The notes under the pieces are model-generated. The model saw only the letters and a program-made list of their open reading frames with translations, did no database searches and was not told the DNA's origin. Positions 52,201 to 59,595 of a DNA stretch of 64,000 nucleotides are shown one piece after another (positions within the stretch are counted from its first letter, which is position 1; each line of letters starts with the position of its first letter). Source of the DNA: Photobacterium swingsii (lineage in GTDB: Bacteria; Pseudomonadota; Gammaproteobacteria; Enterobacterales; Vibrionaceae); the NCBI RefSeq assembly GCF_024346715.1, contig NZ_AP024853.1, forward strand, positions 620,001 to 684,000. Reading direction: 5' to 3'. Position numbers and translations under genes: made by a program.

Positions 52201-52674
52201 TAAAACAGCATCGTTATAAATCTTCTGTAAGTTAGCTATGTTCTTGATATTTGTTTGAAGAATAGATGTTAACTTTGGTAGTGGAATAAATGACATAGGC
52301 TCACCGAAAGAGTTATGTATAACCACAGAACTAGCATTGCTTGTTAGAAAATCATCTATTTCATTAAGAAGTTGTTGCTTTGAGTTGATTGCGCGAGAGA
52401 CAGACGCGGCAATGCGCGAGCTAATATTTAGCGATGTATTTCTTATTACCGCATATTTTAAGCCTTTGCCCGTAGAACCAGAGAATGGTGTGAACAATGA
52501 TAAATGTTCGTTATCGGTGATCGTTTCAATCTCATGAAACTCGCCACCCAATACAAGAATATCGCCAGCAAGTGGTTTGTTCCCTGCGTCAATCCATTTA
52601 GTTCCTACACCAACAACGGATTTACTATTTGCCGTTACACTTATAGTGCCGGTTCGATACCAATTAGTTGCCAT
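49228..52674 (-). CDS. Long tail fibre with coiled-coil shaft and tandem repeats
   Basis: 1148 residues, AAGGAA before the ATG. The N-terminal domain (1-110; WYRTGTISVTANSKSVVGVG, GDILVLGGEFHEIETI) is the kind that attaches fibres to podovirus tails. Residues about 150-440 are a long coiled-coil shaft rich in Ala/Lys/Glu (VVKAATEVSKATAEVVKAKS). The region after about 690 holds at least seven copies of a 25- to 35-residue repeat built on AKLEGKTKAQVVAEARSGYL. A receptor-facing segment interrupts the repeats (about 870-980: GCVIEVIGTVGNYTIRITTP). This is probably the main adsorption fibre. Repeat shuffling could change its length. Confidence 0.8.
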   Translation of the reverse strand: MATNWYRTGTISVTANSKSVVGVGTKWIDAGNKPLAGDILVLGGEFHEIETITDNEHLSLFTPFSGSTGKGLKYAVIRNTSLNISSRIAASVSRAINSKQQLLNEIDDFLTSNASSVVIHNSFGEPMSFIPLPKLTSILQTNIKNIANLQKIYNDAVLARDKSKAYADHAAKNLAETKKVKSDVLTLKGDTNTIKNETNTIKNDTAKIQAETAKIRDEAKTIKSATVHEKELAHAEVVKAATEVSKATAEVVKAKSQVAAAKSEVVKAKAEKTAAAGSASAAANSVTQAQGKVATATILVAKAREWAEKQHLHAVETDPKGAKHFSSLHWAQESQAAADSAGDSETEAKAAQSAVNNVKKSVVAMQKAIAVVEAGVKSDLSKSKTLTAQIQAQQAKVIADIADEKKRHGEIKTIAAQVTADKKNVASQLITAANMSRVWNDAGNFTPTAKKEYPAPPSGSLTVLYTIRGITGANYEFKTGVLKGVLAKNSGILLGFKTSSGWLWEYMASIDGSAFTVTINNKTGRNIKLTAADLGTLTSAQISSSYRTKSDYNFTAKDLEIANKKILSHGSQILVASASANHFGSESKQLVLHTKAATSPQIVVGRTTKTLATTQDITSHIATSALKIDGSNQMDGTVTFKGSRPQNIYDLVNLSTGARGAKNLLRKFRGGNGDTIWHETVTGGHYRLATGTTDSVEILRLDSTGGWLGGHQIFTKGYKPTAADVGALTQATADGRYLGKTAKAVDSAKLEGKTKAQVVAEARSGYLTAATAKTSYLPINGKAADSAKLEGKTKSEVIAEARSGYLTASSATTKFLGKTSKAVDSAKLEGKTKAQVVAEARSGYLTSVSATSKFLGKTSKAADANLLDGINSNGFCRAYSGSTGTGAGNWTTDQFVTWLKSKGAFNQPYWVMRGSWDYAGNKKITDTGIGIIHLSGCVIEVIGTVGNYTIRITTPTTSSGGVNNAQYTYVNNGPTYSPSWHRDYNTTYKPTAADVGALTQATADGRYLGKTAKAVDSAKLEGKTKAQVVAEARSGYLTSVSATSKFLGKTSKAADSAKLEGKTKSQVIAEARSGYLSATTAKSSYLAIKGKATDSAKLEGKTKAQIVSDARSGLASTSLISSKIKGKAGKGAPTGSDIPAVGGLFVRW
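49430..50523. repeat. Near-identical repeat blocks within tail fibre gene
   Basis: DNA blocks are repeated almost exactly: 49591-49713 against 50401-50523 (123 bases, one difference), and 49511-49587 against 50087-50163 (77 bases, identical). They encode the KLEGKTK / VVAEARSGYL units and are likely substrates for recombination within the gene. Confidence 0.8.
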
Positions 52675-52683
52675 GGTTATTCC

Positions 52684-53349
52684 TTACTTTGGGGTTTGCT
52701 GGTTTCTCTGGTAGCTTTTATAGAATTGAGAATCTGCTTTGCTCTTAACACCAAGCAAACTAAAAAATGCTTGTTGTGCAAGAGCTGCATTGCTTGCATT
52801 TGATGCAAATTCAGCATCACGGATGAAAGCCAAGTAGATCATGTACTCGATAATCGCATTGTCATAGGCAGGAGAAATAGAGATCGTTTCATTACTCGCA
52901 TAGCCATTTTGAGTTACTGGATCAGGAAACATTGATACCGAAATTAATAGCTTGTGCTTGTCAGAAACGCCGGGGTAAATGTAAAACGTGTTCGGATTAC
53001 TCTCATCCTGCATATAACAATCTGCGGCCTTCTGATCGATTGATTCAATCCAATCTGGCCTATAGTTATTAAGCATTTCCATATCATCAAGGCCACGAAC
53101 CGCTTTACCTTTAACATTGCGGATCACGTCTAATAAGATATTAAAGTTTTCATCAAGCGTTTGTATGGTTCCGGCCACACAAGAAAACTCTGCTGTTTTT
53201 GCGTGAGCATCCGGCCTGATGGTAATAACTGCATTGATAGCATCATTCAATGCAGTTATCCAAAATGGCAAATCCCACCGGATCATGTCTTCATCAACGA
53301 CTCTCACCTTGGCTTTGTCAATAAATGCCTTAATTAGTGTATTTGCCAT
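52684..53349 (-). CDS. Phage head-tail adaptor / DUF6682-like protein
   Basis: 221 residues, mostly helical with a central beta part (FYIYPGVSDKHKLLISVSMF). Features such as LPFWITALNDAINAVITIRP, YDNAIIEYMIYLAFIRDAEF and LAQQAFFSLLG are typical of the DUF6682-type proteins encoded after capsid and adaptor genes in podoviruses with N4-gp56 capsids. It likely sits at the portal-tail interface. It follows the 192-residue gene by 9 bases and precedes the tail fibre. Confidence 0.7.
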   Translation of the reverse strand: MANTLIKAFIDKAKVRVVDEDMIRWDLPFWITALNDAINAVITIRPDAHAKTAEFSCVAGTIQTLDENFNILLDVIRNVKGKAVRGLDDMEMLNNYRPDWIESIDQKAADCYMQDESNPNTFYIYPGVSDKHKLLISVSMFPDPVTQNGYASNETISISPAYDNAIIEYMIYLAFIRDAEFASNASNAALAQQAFFSLLGVKSKADSQFYKSYQRNQQTPK

Positions 53350-53358
53350 TTCATCACC

Positions 53359-53937
53359 TTAATAAAATTGACGTTTTCGTGTTTTGTTATGGAAAGTATT
53401 AAATTGCTCCCGGCGCAGTCTGTATGCATCCCGGTATCCTTCAATAAAGTCACGCTGATACATTGCTGAAAGATCAGGATTAAACCACTTCTCGTTAACT
53501 TGGAGGCGTAATCGACTAGCCGCCCCTGCTGCAATTGCTTCACCAAAATTTTCAACTAAGTAGTCGTTTACTCGTAAGTAATCAAAACCACGGCTTGGCT
53601 TAACAACTACAGATACTATGGCGTTATCGTGAGGTTTATTAAACGTGATTGAACCTCCATCAAAATCATAATCAGAATCTTGATAAAGTTCTTTTTCACG
53701 ACCACGACTGTCTTTAGTTTTAACCGATTCTATTTTTAGAATGGTGTGTTCTTTTGTTGCTGTAATTGGTAATGGTTTATTTACTGCTGGATGGACCAAG
53801 TCTTGCGATTCAATCAGGAATTCTGATTGATGACAAAATTCGCGGTAAGCATCAACGAGAGCATCAAGCATCATAAAATCTATGACGCCGGGGCAACGCT
53901 GGCGCACCACTTGATAAAGATCAGATAGTGCGCTCAT
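53359..53937 (-). CDS. Phage adaptor protein, head-tail connector type
   Basis: 192 residues. The N-terminal helical part (YQVVRQRCPGVIDFMMLDAL, YREFCHQSEFLIES) and the Tyr/Arg-rich C-terminal helices (RLQVNEKWFNPDLSAMYQRD then EGYRDAYRLRREQFN) surround a beta segment. This pattern matches helical head-completion or adaptor proteins. It lies two bases after the preceding gene and just before the DUF6682-like gene, as expected for connectors. Confidence 0.65.
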   Translation of the reverse strand: MSALSDLYQVVRQRCPGVIDFMMLDALVDAYREFCHQSEFLIESQDLVHPAVNKPLPITATKEHTILKIESVKTKDSRGREKELYQDSDYDFDGGSITFNKPHDNAIVSVVVKPSRGFDYLRVNDYLVENFGEAIAAGAASRLRLQVNEKWFNPDLSAMYQRDFIEGYRDAYRLRREQFNTFHNKTRKRQFY

Positions 53938-53939
53938 TG

Positions 53940-54413
53940 TTATGCTTCCTGTAACTCAGGGTTGCCACTTTTAGCATGTAGAGCATCACGCACCGCCATG
54001 CGTAGCGCTTCCGTTGCTGTAACGCCAAGGGGTTGGTTAATGTCTAGTGGATCAATGTTTAGTTCTTCCGAAACGATGACAGTTTCGAGTTTAGCCTTTG
54101 CATATTTTGAAATGTTACATACATCGCCATCAATGAATACGCGCCACGTTTTGCTTGCGTCTTCAAGTTCTTTCGCTTTAATCGCTTCGGCTTCAAGACG
54201 TTCACGAGTTTCTTTTTCTTCTTTTTGTTTAGCAATCAACTTGTCTGCTGTTTCAGGTAAAGCAAAGCACGTTACAAGCTGTAGTAAGTCATAACCAATA
54301 TGCTCTGGAACGCTAACAACTTGACCGCGAGGAAAGAAGTAATCACGGCCTTGTCGATTTACTTTTTTTAAATCTTTCTCACCAATCCAAACGATTTTCA
54401 TTTTATCTGTCAT
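53940..54413 (-). CDS. Small phage structural protein, unknown
   Basis: 157 residues from ATG 54413 (AAGGG upstream); the frame also has a TTG two codons before. It is charged, with a helix (ETADKLIAKQKEEKETRERL) and a compact N-terminal region (VWIGEKDLKKVNRQGRDYFF). Situated between decoration and adaptor genes. No named family recognised. Confidence 0.6.
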   Translation of the reverse strand: MTDKMKIVWIGEKDLKKVNRQGRDYFFPRGQVVSVPEHIGYDLLQLVTCFALPETADKLIAKQKEEKETRERLEAEAIKAKELEDASKTWRVFIDGDVCNISKYAKAKLETVIVSEELNIDPLDINQPLGVTATEALRMAVRDALHAKSGNPELQEA

Positions 54414-54504
54414 GATCAAAACCCTTTTGTTATAAATTAAGGTGTTGCTTCCTTCCTGTTTTATCCGTAATCAAATTAACCAGGAGGGGAAATTCATAAA
54501 AAAA

Positions 54505-54528
54505 AGCCAGCCAACTTTATGGCTGGCT
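54505..54528 (-). terminator. Terminator after capsid/decoration genes
   Basis: AGCCAGCC / GGCTGGCT stem with an 8-base loop and eight T following on the minus strand. It lies 21 bases past the decoration-like gene, a usual place to set a high capsid transcript level relative to the tail genes. Confidence 0.9.
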
Positions 54529-54548
54529 AGTTAGCCTTATCGGTTAAC

Positions 54549-54962
54549 TTATAGAGAACCAACCGCAGTGGTGAAGGCTTTAAAGTAAACCTCATCATCC
54601 GCTTTAAATGCACCAGTAACCTTAAGCTGTAGCGTACAAGGCACATCATAGAGTTCTTTAGGGAACCAACCTTCTGCACGTTGATCACCGACAGCCTTAA
54701 GATCAAGATCTGAAACCTTAATAGCCGTTTTGCCTTTTGGTTTAATCTCGGCTTCAACGGTTGCTGATGCAGCCTTAGCATCAACGTTAGTAACGACTAG
54801 CGTTAAATCAACTAGCTTTACGCCAGCATCAAGTTTCAATAGCTCGATCACATCAGTTGCTGCAAATACGCCTTGAGGTACTTTGCCAATAGCAACCGAT
54901 AAGTTGCCATGTGTACCGTTATAAATAACGTCTTTTAAAGTAGGAGCTTGTTTAATAGCCAT
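54549..54962 (-). CDS. Capsid decoration-like protein
   Basis: 137 residues, compact and beta-rich (VDLTLVVTNVDAKAASATVE, PCTLQLKVTGAFKADDEVYF) with no membrane segment. Encoded immediately after the major capsid gene and before a strong terminator, it should be made in high amounts, like a decoration or head-stabilising protein. Assigned by position and composition only. Confidence 0.6.
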   Translation of the reverse strand: MAIKQAPTLKDVIYNGTHGNLSVAIGKVPQGVFAATDVIELLKLDAGVKLVDLTLVVTNVDAKAASATVEAEIKPKGKTAIKVSDLDLKAVGDQRAEGWFPKELYDVPCTLQLKVTGAFKADDEVYFKAFTTAVGSL

Positions 54963-55018
54963 GATCTTTATCCTTTACCAAAATCATTGATGACTGGCAT
55001 TTCTGCCAGTCAACCGGG

Positions 55019-56251
55019 TTACTTAGATAAACCGCCCACGGCGGTATCGAGAACCATTACACCGTAATCGTTAACACGGCCGCTCTTTTCTTCAAAACGT
55101 ACTTTCTTCAAGCCGTTCATCCAACCAATCACCGTTTCACGGCCATTGTCATGATCTACTTTCTTAGTTGTCATGTTGAACTGCGCACCTGACGATGTTT
55201 TGCCGTATGCGTTAGCTAATGCTTGTGCACCAAGCAAGATTGCACGCTCAATTAACGTTTTGGCTGTCACGGTGTTTTCTTTGCCGTCACCGTTACCATT
55301 ACCAACTTGAACGGATGAACCCGAATTAAAGCGTACTGGCTTGCTGTATTTACGAACAAGAATGTTGCGCCACATTAAGCGATCACCTTGGAATAGCGGA
55401 TGCTTAAAGCCGTTGGAGCGGTTAACAGCATTGGCAATTAATTCCGTGACCTTTCCGTTTGCTTGCGCGTCCGTCCATAAGTCATTCCATTGGCGTGGTG
55501 TAACGAACAGCACAAAGAATGGAGACTCGCCGTATAACGCATCAGCTTCAAAACGGACGGGCTTAATTGGGTGAGCCATTTCTTCGAGATACAGCGCAAT
55601 TTCATCGATTTTAGATAGCGTTAGCTTATCCGCCGCGACAATACCGTTAGCGCCATCGATAGCATCAGCATCACCACCAAAGAAGTGACGATCGGCTGTT
55701 GGTGCTGTGATTGGGTTAACCATGGTTTCAGCGAATAGATGATGATCTGCCGTTGGAACGATCATATCTTCCGGCATGAAATCACCACGCGCACCCGCTA
55801 AGTGGTAAGTGGCAATTTCATCTTGTAGATCATTGAAATAGTTGCCAAGCATAGTTCGAGCAACTTGTAGCAAGTTTTGCTTAGTTCGTTGCTGTGACAT
55901 CTTGCCGCCTGAATCAACGTTATGGCGACCTTGGTTAATGCTTAGTTCAAATTCAACTTTATCTAGTGACTCACCACGACCTTCGATCTTTTTATCGCCC
56001 ATGGTAGGCAGACCATTAAGGTTGTGGAATAAATCCATTTCAACGGTATCACCAGCTTGTCGTGACAAGTCAGTAACCATAACTACGGGAGCGCCCGCTT
56101 CTGTTTGTGATTTATTACGGTTGCGGTCAGCTTGCACAGATTGAGGTGCTGAACCTGTCAACATATTTACAAAAGTGTTTTTGCGGCGCGTAGATGTAAA
56201 TAGCGCCGCACCAAACGCTTTAGCAGCTTGCGATTTAGAGATAGCAGTCAT
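55019..56251 (-). CDS. Major capsid protein, N4-gp56 family
   Basis: 410 residues. It shows the features of the N4-gp56 capsid family: MTAISKSQAAKAFGAALF at the N-terminus, a block QSVQADRNRNKSQTEAGAP, MTDLSRQAGDTVEMDLFHNL-like segments (VTDLSRQAGDTVEMDLFHNL in this protein), LYGESPFFVLFVTPRQWNDL and GVMVLDTAVGGLSK at the C-terminus. It forms the HK97-like shell. Scaffold is encoded just upstream (15 bases) and decoration downstream. The same capsid family occurs in N4-like phages and in 933W-type temperate podoviruses. Confidence 0.88.
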   Translation of the reverse strand: MTAISKSQAAKAFGAALFTSTRRKNTFVNMLTGSAPQSVQADRNRNKSQTEAGAPVVMVTDLSRQAGDTVEMDLFHNLNGLPTMGDKKIEGRGESLDKVEFELSINQGRHNVDSGGKMSQQRTKQNLLQVARTMLGNYFNDLQDEIATYHLAGARGDFMPEDMIVPTADHHLFAETMVNPITAPTADRHFFGGDADAIDGANGIVAADKLTLSKIDEIALYLEEMAHPIKPVRFEADALYGESPFFVLFVTPRQWNDLWTDAQANGKVTELIANAVNRSNGFKHPLFQGDRLMWRNILVRKYSKPVRFNSGSSVQVGNGNGDGKENTVTAKTLIERAILLGAQALANAYGKTSSGAQFNMTTKKVDHDNGRETVIGWMNGLKKVRFEEKSGRVNDYGVMVLDTAVGGLSK

Positions 56252-56265
56252 TTAATTAACTCCGA

Positions 56266-57387
56266 CTAATCTAATGCAATCACCGCGTTAGCCAGAAATT
56301 CTTCTACTTTTTCAGGCGACATACTAGATAGTGACCGCTCAAGAGCCAGTGGATCTTGATTTGCCAGTGCCTCATGTGCTGCCTGTGTTGTGTCAGTCGA
56401 ACTCCCGCCAAGCTGTGATGGCGAATTAGGAATAATGTTTTGTTGCGGTGCCTGACCTAGTGGTTGTTTCTCTTGTTCCGCTGGTGGTTGGTTCGCTTGA
56501 TTACCCTTATCATTCTTCGACAACTCTTGTTGAATCGATTCCTGAACTGGATCACCAAACGCTGTTTTCACACGTCGCTGAACTTCTGCGAAACGCGCAT
56601 TAAGTGGCATCGCTGAGAACGCGGGGTCATCTTTTAACTTGTTGTCGATAATTAACGCCATATCCCAACGGTCTGGATCGCCTGTTTCCCACCCGCGTAG
56701 CTCTGCCATTTCCTCCGCTTGTAAGGCGGATTCGACATTACTTGCTTCATTAGTGGTACTTGGTTCACTTTGTGCTGGTTGCTGTTGTAGTCGCTTAACG
56801 AGTGCTGCGATAACCTGACCAGCAACGCCGGGCATTTCATCTTGCAAGCTCTCAAGGGCACTTGGATCACTAAGCAATTCATCTGGTAATTTGTCAGGAG
56901 TGATCCCGGCTTCTTCCAGTTGCTTGGCAAACAATTCAGCCTTTTGTTTAGCGGTTGTCGCTTGGCCTAATTCCTCTTGCAGTTGAGCAACTTTGCTTTG
57001 ATAGTCGCTTGAGGTATTACGCGCTTTTTCCAAAACAGAATAAGGAATGGTGTGTTTACCGTCCTTGCTGGCAATTGCCGCTTGTTCTGGATCGACTGCT
57101 ACATACAGTTGTCCGTCAATCTCTTTCACACTTCCATTGTTCGGGGTATCCGAGCCACTATTTGCATCAACTTGGTTGCCGTCACCATTTTGCTTAGTAG
57201 TATCAATGACCTCTGGGATCGTTGGTTCTTCCTTGCTTACAGCCATTTCGTTATTGCCAGTGTCCGTGTCGCCGCCTGTATCGCCACTCAAAATCCCTAG
57301 ATCGTCATCAAGGTTCATTTCTTCGAGTAACTTATCAATATCGTCAACGCTTCCCGATAAAAGTGCTTGGTCAAGTTCTGTAGTCAT
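56266..57387 (-). CDS. Capsid scaffolding protein
   Basis: 373 residues, very acidic at the N-terminus (LLEEMNLDDDLGILSGDTGG), helical in the centre (SSDYQSKVAQLQEELGQATT) and Gln/Pro-rich after that, typical of scaffolding proteins. A strong AGAGGGG precedes the ATG. It lies directly upstream of the capsid gene. A terminator and a broken methyltransferase gene precede it, so a new promoter is likely in 57388-57455. Confidence 0.75.
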   Translation of the reverse strand: MTTELDQALLSGSVDDIDKLLEEMNLDDDLGILSGDTGGDTDTGNNEMAVSKEEPTIPEVIDTTKQNGDGNQVDANSGSDTPNNGSVKEIDGQLYVAVDPEQAAIASKDGKHTIPYSVLEKARNTSSDYQSKVAQLQEELGQATTAKQKAELFAKQLEEAGITPDKLPDELLSDPSALESLQDEMPGVAGQVIAALVKRLQQQPAQSEPSTTNEASNVESALQAEEMAELRGWETGDPDRWDMALIIDNKLKDDPAFSAMPLNARFAEVQRRVKTAFGDPVQESIQQELSKNDKGNQANQPPAEQEKQPLGQAPQQNIIPNSPSQLGGSSTDTTQAAHEALANQDPLALERSLSSMSPEKVEEFLANAVIALD

Positions 57388-57455
57388 TTTCCCCTCTGGC
57401 TATTTTTCGTATAGCTACGTTGGTTGGTGTGCTTATCGCCGCACTGCGAACAAGA

Positions 57456-57490
57456 AAGCCAGCCCCCGCAAAGGCGGTGGACTGGCTTTT
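57456..57490. terminator. Terminator between methyltransferase remnant and scaffold gene
   Basis: AAAGCCAG / CTGGCTTT outer stem with an inner CCGC/GCGG pairing. A strong T run follows on the plus strand and a weaker one (CTTTCTTG) on the minus strand. Confidence 0.65.
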
Positions 57491-57502
57491 TTATGTTCCT
57501 GT

Positions 57503-58003
57503 TTAGCGTGTTACTAAAAGGACATTTCCTTTTCTTTCAATTGTCGAATCACCGAAAACTTCATGGATGATTTCCCGGTAACTCTCCGCAGGCTCATTCC
57601 TTTGATACCCATCACGAGTACAACCACCATTACCTGATTTGTTGCCCTCGTATATCTGGATGACAAATGTACCACAATTCAGCGAATGTAAATCATAAAT
57701 TACCGATGGTAAATTATTATCATCGTTCACATTTAAGACGTTACAGCAAAATACCACATCATAAAAGTTGTCATATAGAGCTTTAATATCACGCTCTGGA
57801 TAGAACGGCTCACAAGCATACTTATCATAATGATGTAACAAAATCGGCTTAAGCCTTTGTTTTATATAGGTATCAGTTCACCTCCAATACTTCCCACAAC
57901 CAAAATTAAGGATTGAATACCCATCAATCCATAATGGCAAATACTTCCTTATATTCTTGATTGAAGCCGGAATTATGCTCCGACTTGTGTTAAGTAACGT
58001 CAA
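57503..58003 (-). pseudogene. SAM-dependent methyltransferase split by an in-frame TGA
   Basis: From a TTG at 58003, which overlaps the endolysin stop, one frame runs to 57503 (166 codons) interrupted only by TGA at 57880-57878. The part before the stop contains a methylase motif I (DGYSILNFGCGKYW). The part after it continues in the same frame (TDTYIKQRLKPILLHHYDKY, then YDVVFCCNVLNV and FGDSTIERKGNVLLV), which is the rest of a small class-I methyltransferase. The C-terminal 112 codons alone could start at TTG 57841. It is either a nonsense-disrupted gene or a readthrough product. Methylation target unknown. Confidence 0.65.
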
Positions 58004-58485
58004 ATGTACCGAACCTCGCCAGTTTTCGTAAACATCATAATTTCATCGATCGATGCTTCTTCAGGCAAATTAGCAACATCGATGTGTAACCAGCTAACAC
58101 CTTCTTCCATTCTTGTTAAGTATGGTAGTCGGTCTCTATTCTTAATAATGATCGCCCGTAACTCATCAGCCATATAATGCTTACTAATCAAGTCGGCGGC
58201 ACTACCCCGGCTATGCAGTGAAAAGTCAGTTGAATACGGTTCATTGGCTAGTCTCAAGCAACTATATTGACGCTTACCGCCGTAGTACCAATCGCAACAA
58301 GTTAGCGCGGCCTTATCTGGGTCTATTTCCATTAATATTTCGCGCAATGTATCCATGGTGATAAGTAACCGGGTATCAATACCAGTTAACACCTTATTTC
58401 CACGGCGAGCATATGCCCGGCGGCTGCATAGCTCAAATGTCTGAAAGTATTTAGGCTTATAGCTTCGCAATCTTGGATCAAACAT
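58000..58485 (-). CDS. Endolysin, peptidase M15-type
   Basis: 161 residues from ATG 58485 (GGAG 7 bases upstream), overlapping the preceding gene by 8 bases. An in-frame start at 58536 inside that gene would add 17 residues. The zinc-site motifs of M15 D-Ala-D-Ala or L-Ala-D-Glu endopeptidases are present: SLHSRGSAADL (H91, D98) and WLHIDV (H134, D136). It cuts the peptide cross-links of peptidoglycan at lysis. There is no signal peptide, so it needs the holin at 59092. Neighbours: holin, Gp49-like protein, then this gene. Confidence 0.8.
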   Translation of the reverse strand: MFDPRLRSYKPKYFQTFELCSRRAYARRGNKVLTGIDTRLLITMDTLREILMEIDPDKAALTCCDWYYGGKRQYSCLRLANEPYSTDFSLHSRGSAADLISKHYMADELRAIIIKNRDRLPYLTRMEEGVSWLHIDVANLPEEASIDEIMMFTKTGEVRYI

Positions 58486-59095
58486 AGTTACGCTCCGTAA
58501 AAACTTTCTCTGAACAGTGATAAATATCTTCATCATCTAAGTAGACGATGAAATCACCCGGTTTGATTTGGTTTGACTGGCAGTTAAATGAAAATTTAAT
58601 CTGCTCCCCGGCAATTTCCAACATGGCACGGCCACTACCAATAACTCCAAAGTTATTGGTATCTTCATCTTTTAGCTGATAAGCATCACGCGTGATATTT
58701 ACACCGTTGTAACGTGTGAATCCTTTAGGTACGTTATGCTCTGGCTCTACAGGCTTGTACTCCGTCATCATTCGATATGCTTCAAGTTTGTATATCTCCT
58801 CAAATGAGTTGTTAAAACTTACTTCATGGCCGATAGCATCACGCCAGTTCGCCGGATCAATACACACTGACGGCTTACCAACCACAACAAAAGGTCGATT
58901 AGGGTTATTGCTCTTTAATGCGATCCCGCAATACATAAATTGCTTACCGCAGATCACCACGGTCTTGAACTCAACTTGTACAATGCGATCAAGAATATCT
59001 TTAGGCTTTACATGCTTACCCGTACACCCAAACTCTTGCATAAGTTCGCTAATTCGAGTTTGCTCTACCACATAGCTTTTAAGTTCTTCTTTCAT
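58478..59095 (-). CDS. Gp49/Gp66-family phage protein
   Basis: 205 residues with a globular N-terminal half that fits the Phage_gp49_66 family: an initial helix, then VVICGKQFMYCGIALKSNNP, CIDPANWRDAIGHEVSFNNS and FEEIYKLEAYRM. The family's function is unknown. The C-terminal half is beta-rich (EIAGEQIKFSFNCQSNQIKP). It lies between the holin and endolysin genes and overlaps both by a few bases, so it is part of the lysis transcription unit. Confidence 0.75.
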   Translation of the reverse strand: MKEELKSYVVEQTRISELMQEFGCTGKHVKPKDILDRIVQVEFKTVVICGKQFMYCGIALKSNNPNRPFVVVGKPSVCIDPANWRDAIGHEVSFNNSFEEIYKLEAYRMMTEYKPVEPEHNVPKGFTRYNGVNITRDAYQLKDEDTNNFGVIGSGRAMLEIAGEQIKFSFNCQSNQIKPGDFIVYLDDEDIYHCSEKVFTERNYV

Positions 59096-59592
59096 TTCTT
59101 ATTCCTTTTAAAAGCTGGCATATTCACACCAGACACACGACTGTTACCAAGCCAAAACGCGATAGCAGTACCAAAGGCACCAAGAACGGCACCGACAATC
59201 ATGATCACAACTTGGCTATACGCTTCTGGAATTTGCGCCCATATCAATGAAATGAACATCAAAGTTACCATAAGCGCTAAAATCATAGTGAGAGCGGCTG
59301 GCATCCAGTGATCGCCATGTTCTTGGCGAGCATCCTGAGTATCATTTAGCTCTACTTTGTATTTTTCTAGCGCGAGTTCCTGTAATTTTTCTGCGTTGCT
59401 ATTCTCTAACTGTGTAACTTTGAGCAATGCGTCAGGGTTACGCTTTAGCTCGGCCATAACTGCCTTTGGGTCATCTTCAACCCCTAACGCACTAGCGACC
59501 ATTGAACCAACGGCACCGCCCGGTGCACCACCAAGCAATGAACCGACAAGAGGTGCTGCTTTACTAACTATCTTTCTTACTTCATCCCACAT
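59092..59592 (-). CDS. Holin of the 3-TM (GTA-type) family
   Basis: 166 residues. A Gly/Ala-rich N-terminus (PLVGSLLGGAPGGAVGSMVA) is followed by a charged helix (NSNAEKLQELALEKYKVELN) and two strong membrane helices near 95-118 (ALTMILALMVTLMFISLIW) and 125-148 (VVIMIVGAVLGAFGTAIAFW). This matches the 3TM_holin family of gene-transfer agents and many prophages, which lets the endolysin reach the wall. It overlaps the next gene by ATGA and follows the portal gene by 3 bases. Confidence 0.75.
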   Translation of the reverse strand: MWDEVRKIVSKAAPLVGSLLGGAPGGAVGSMVASALGVEDDPKAVMAELKRNPDALLKVTQLENSNAEKLQELALEKYKVELNDTQDARQEHGDHWMPAALTMILALMVTLMFISLIWAQIPEAYSQVVIMIVGAVLGAFGTAIAFWLGNSRVSGVNMPAFKRNKK

Positions 59593-59595
59593 AGG

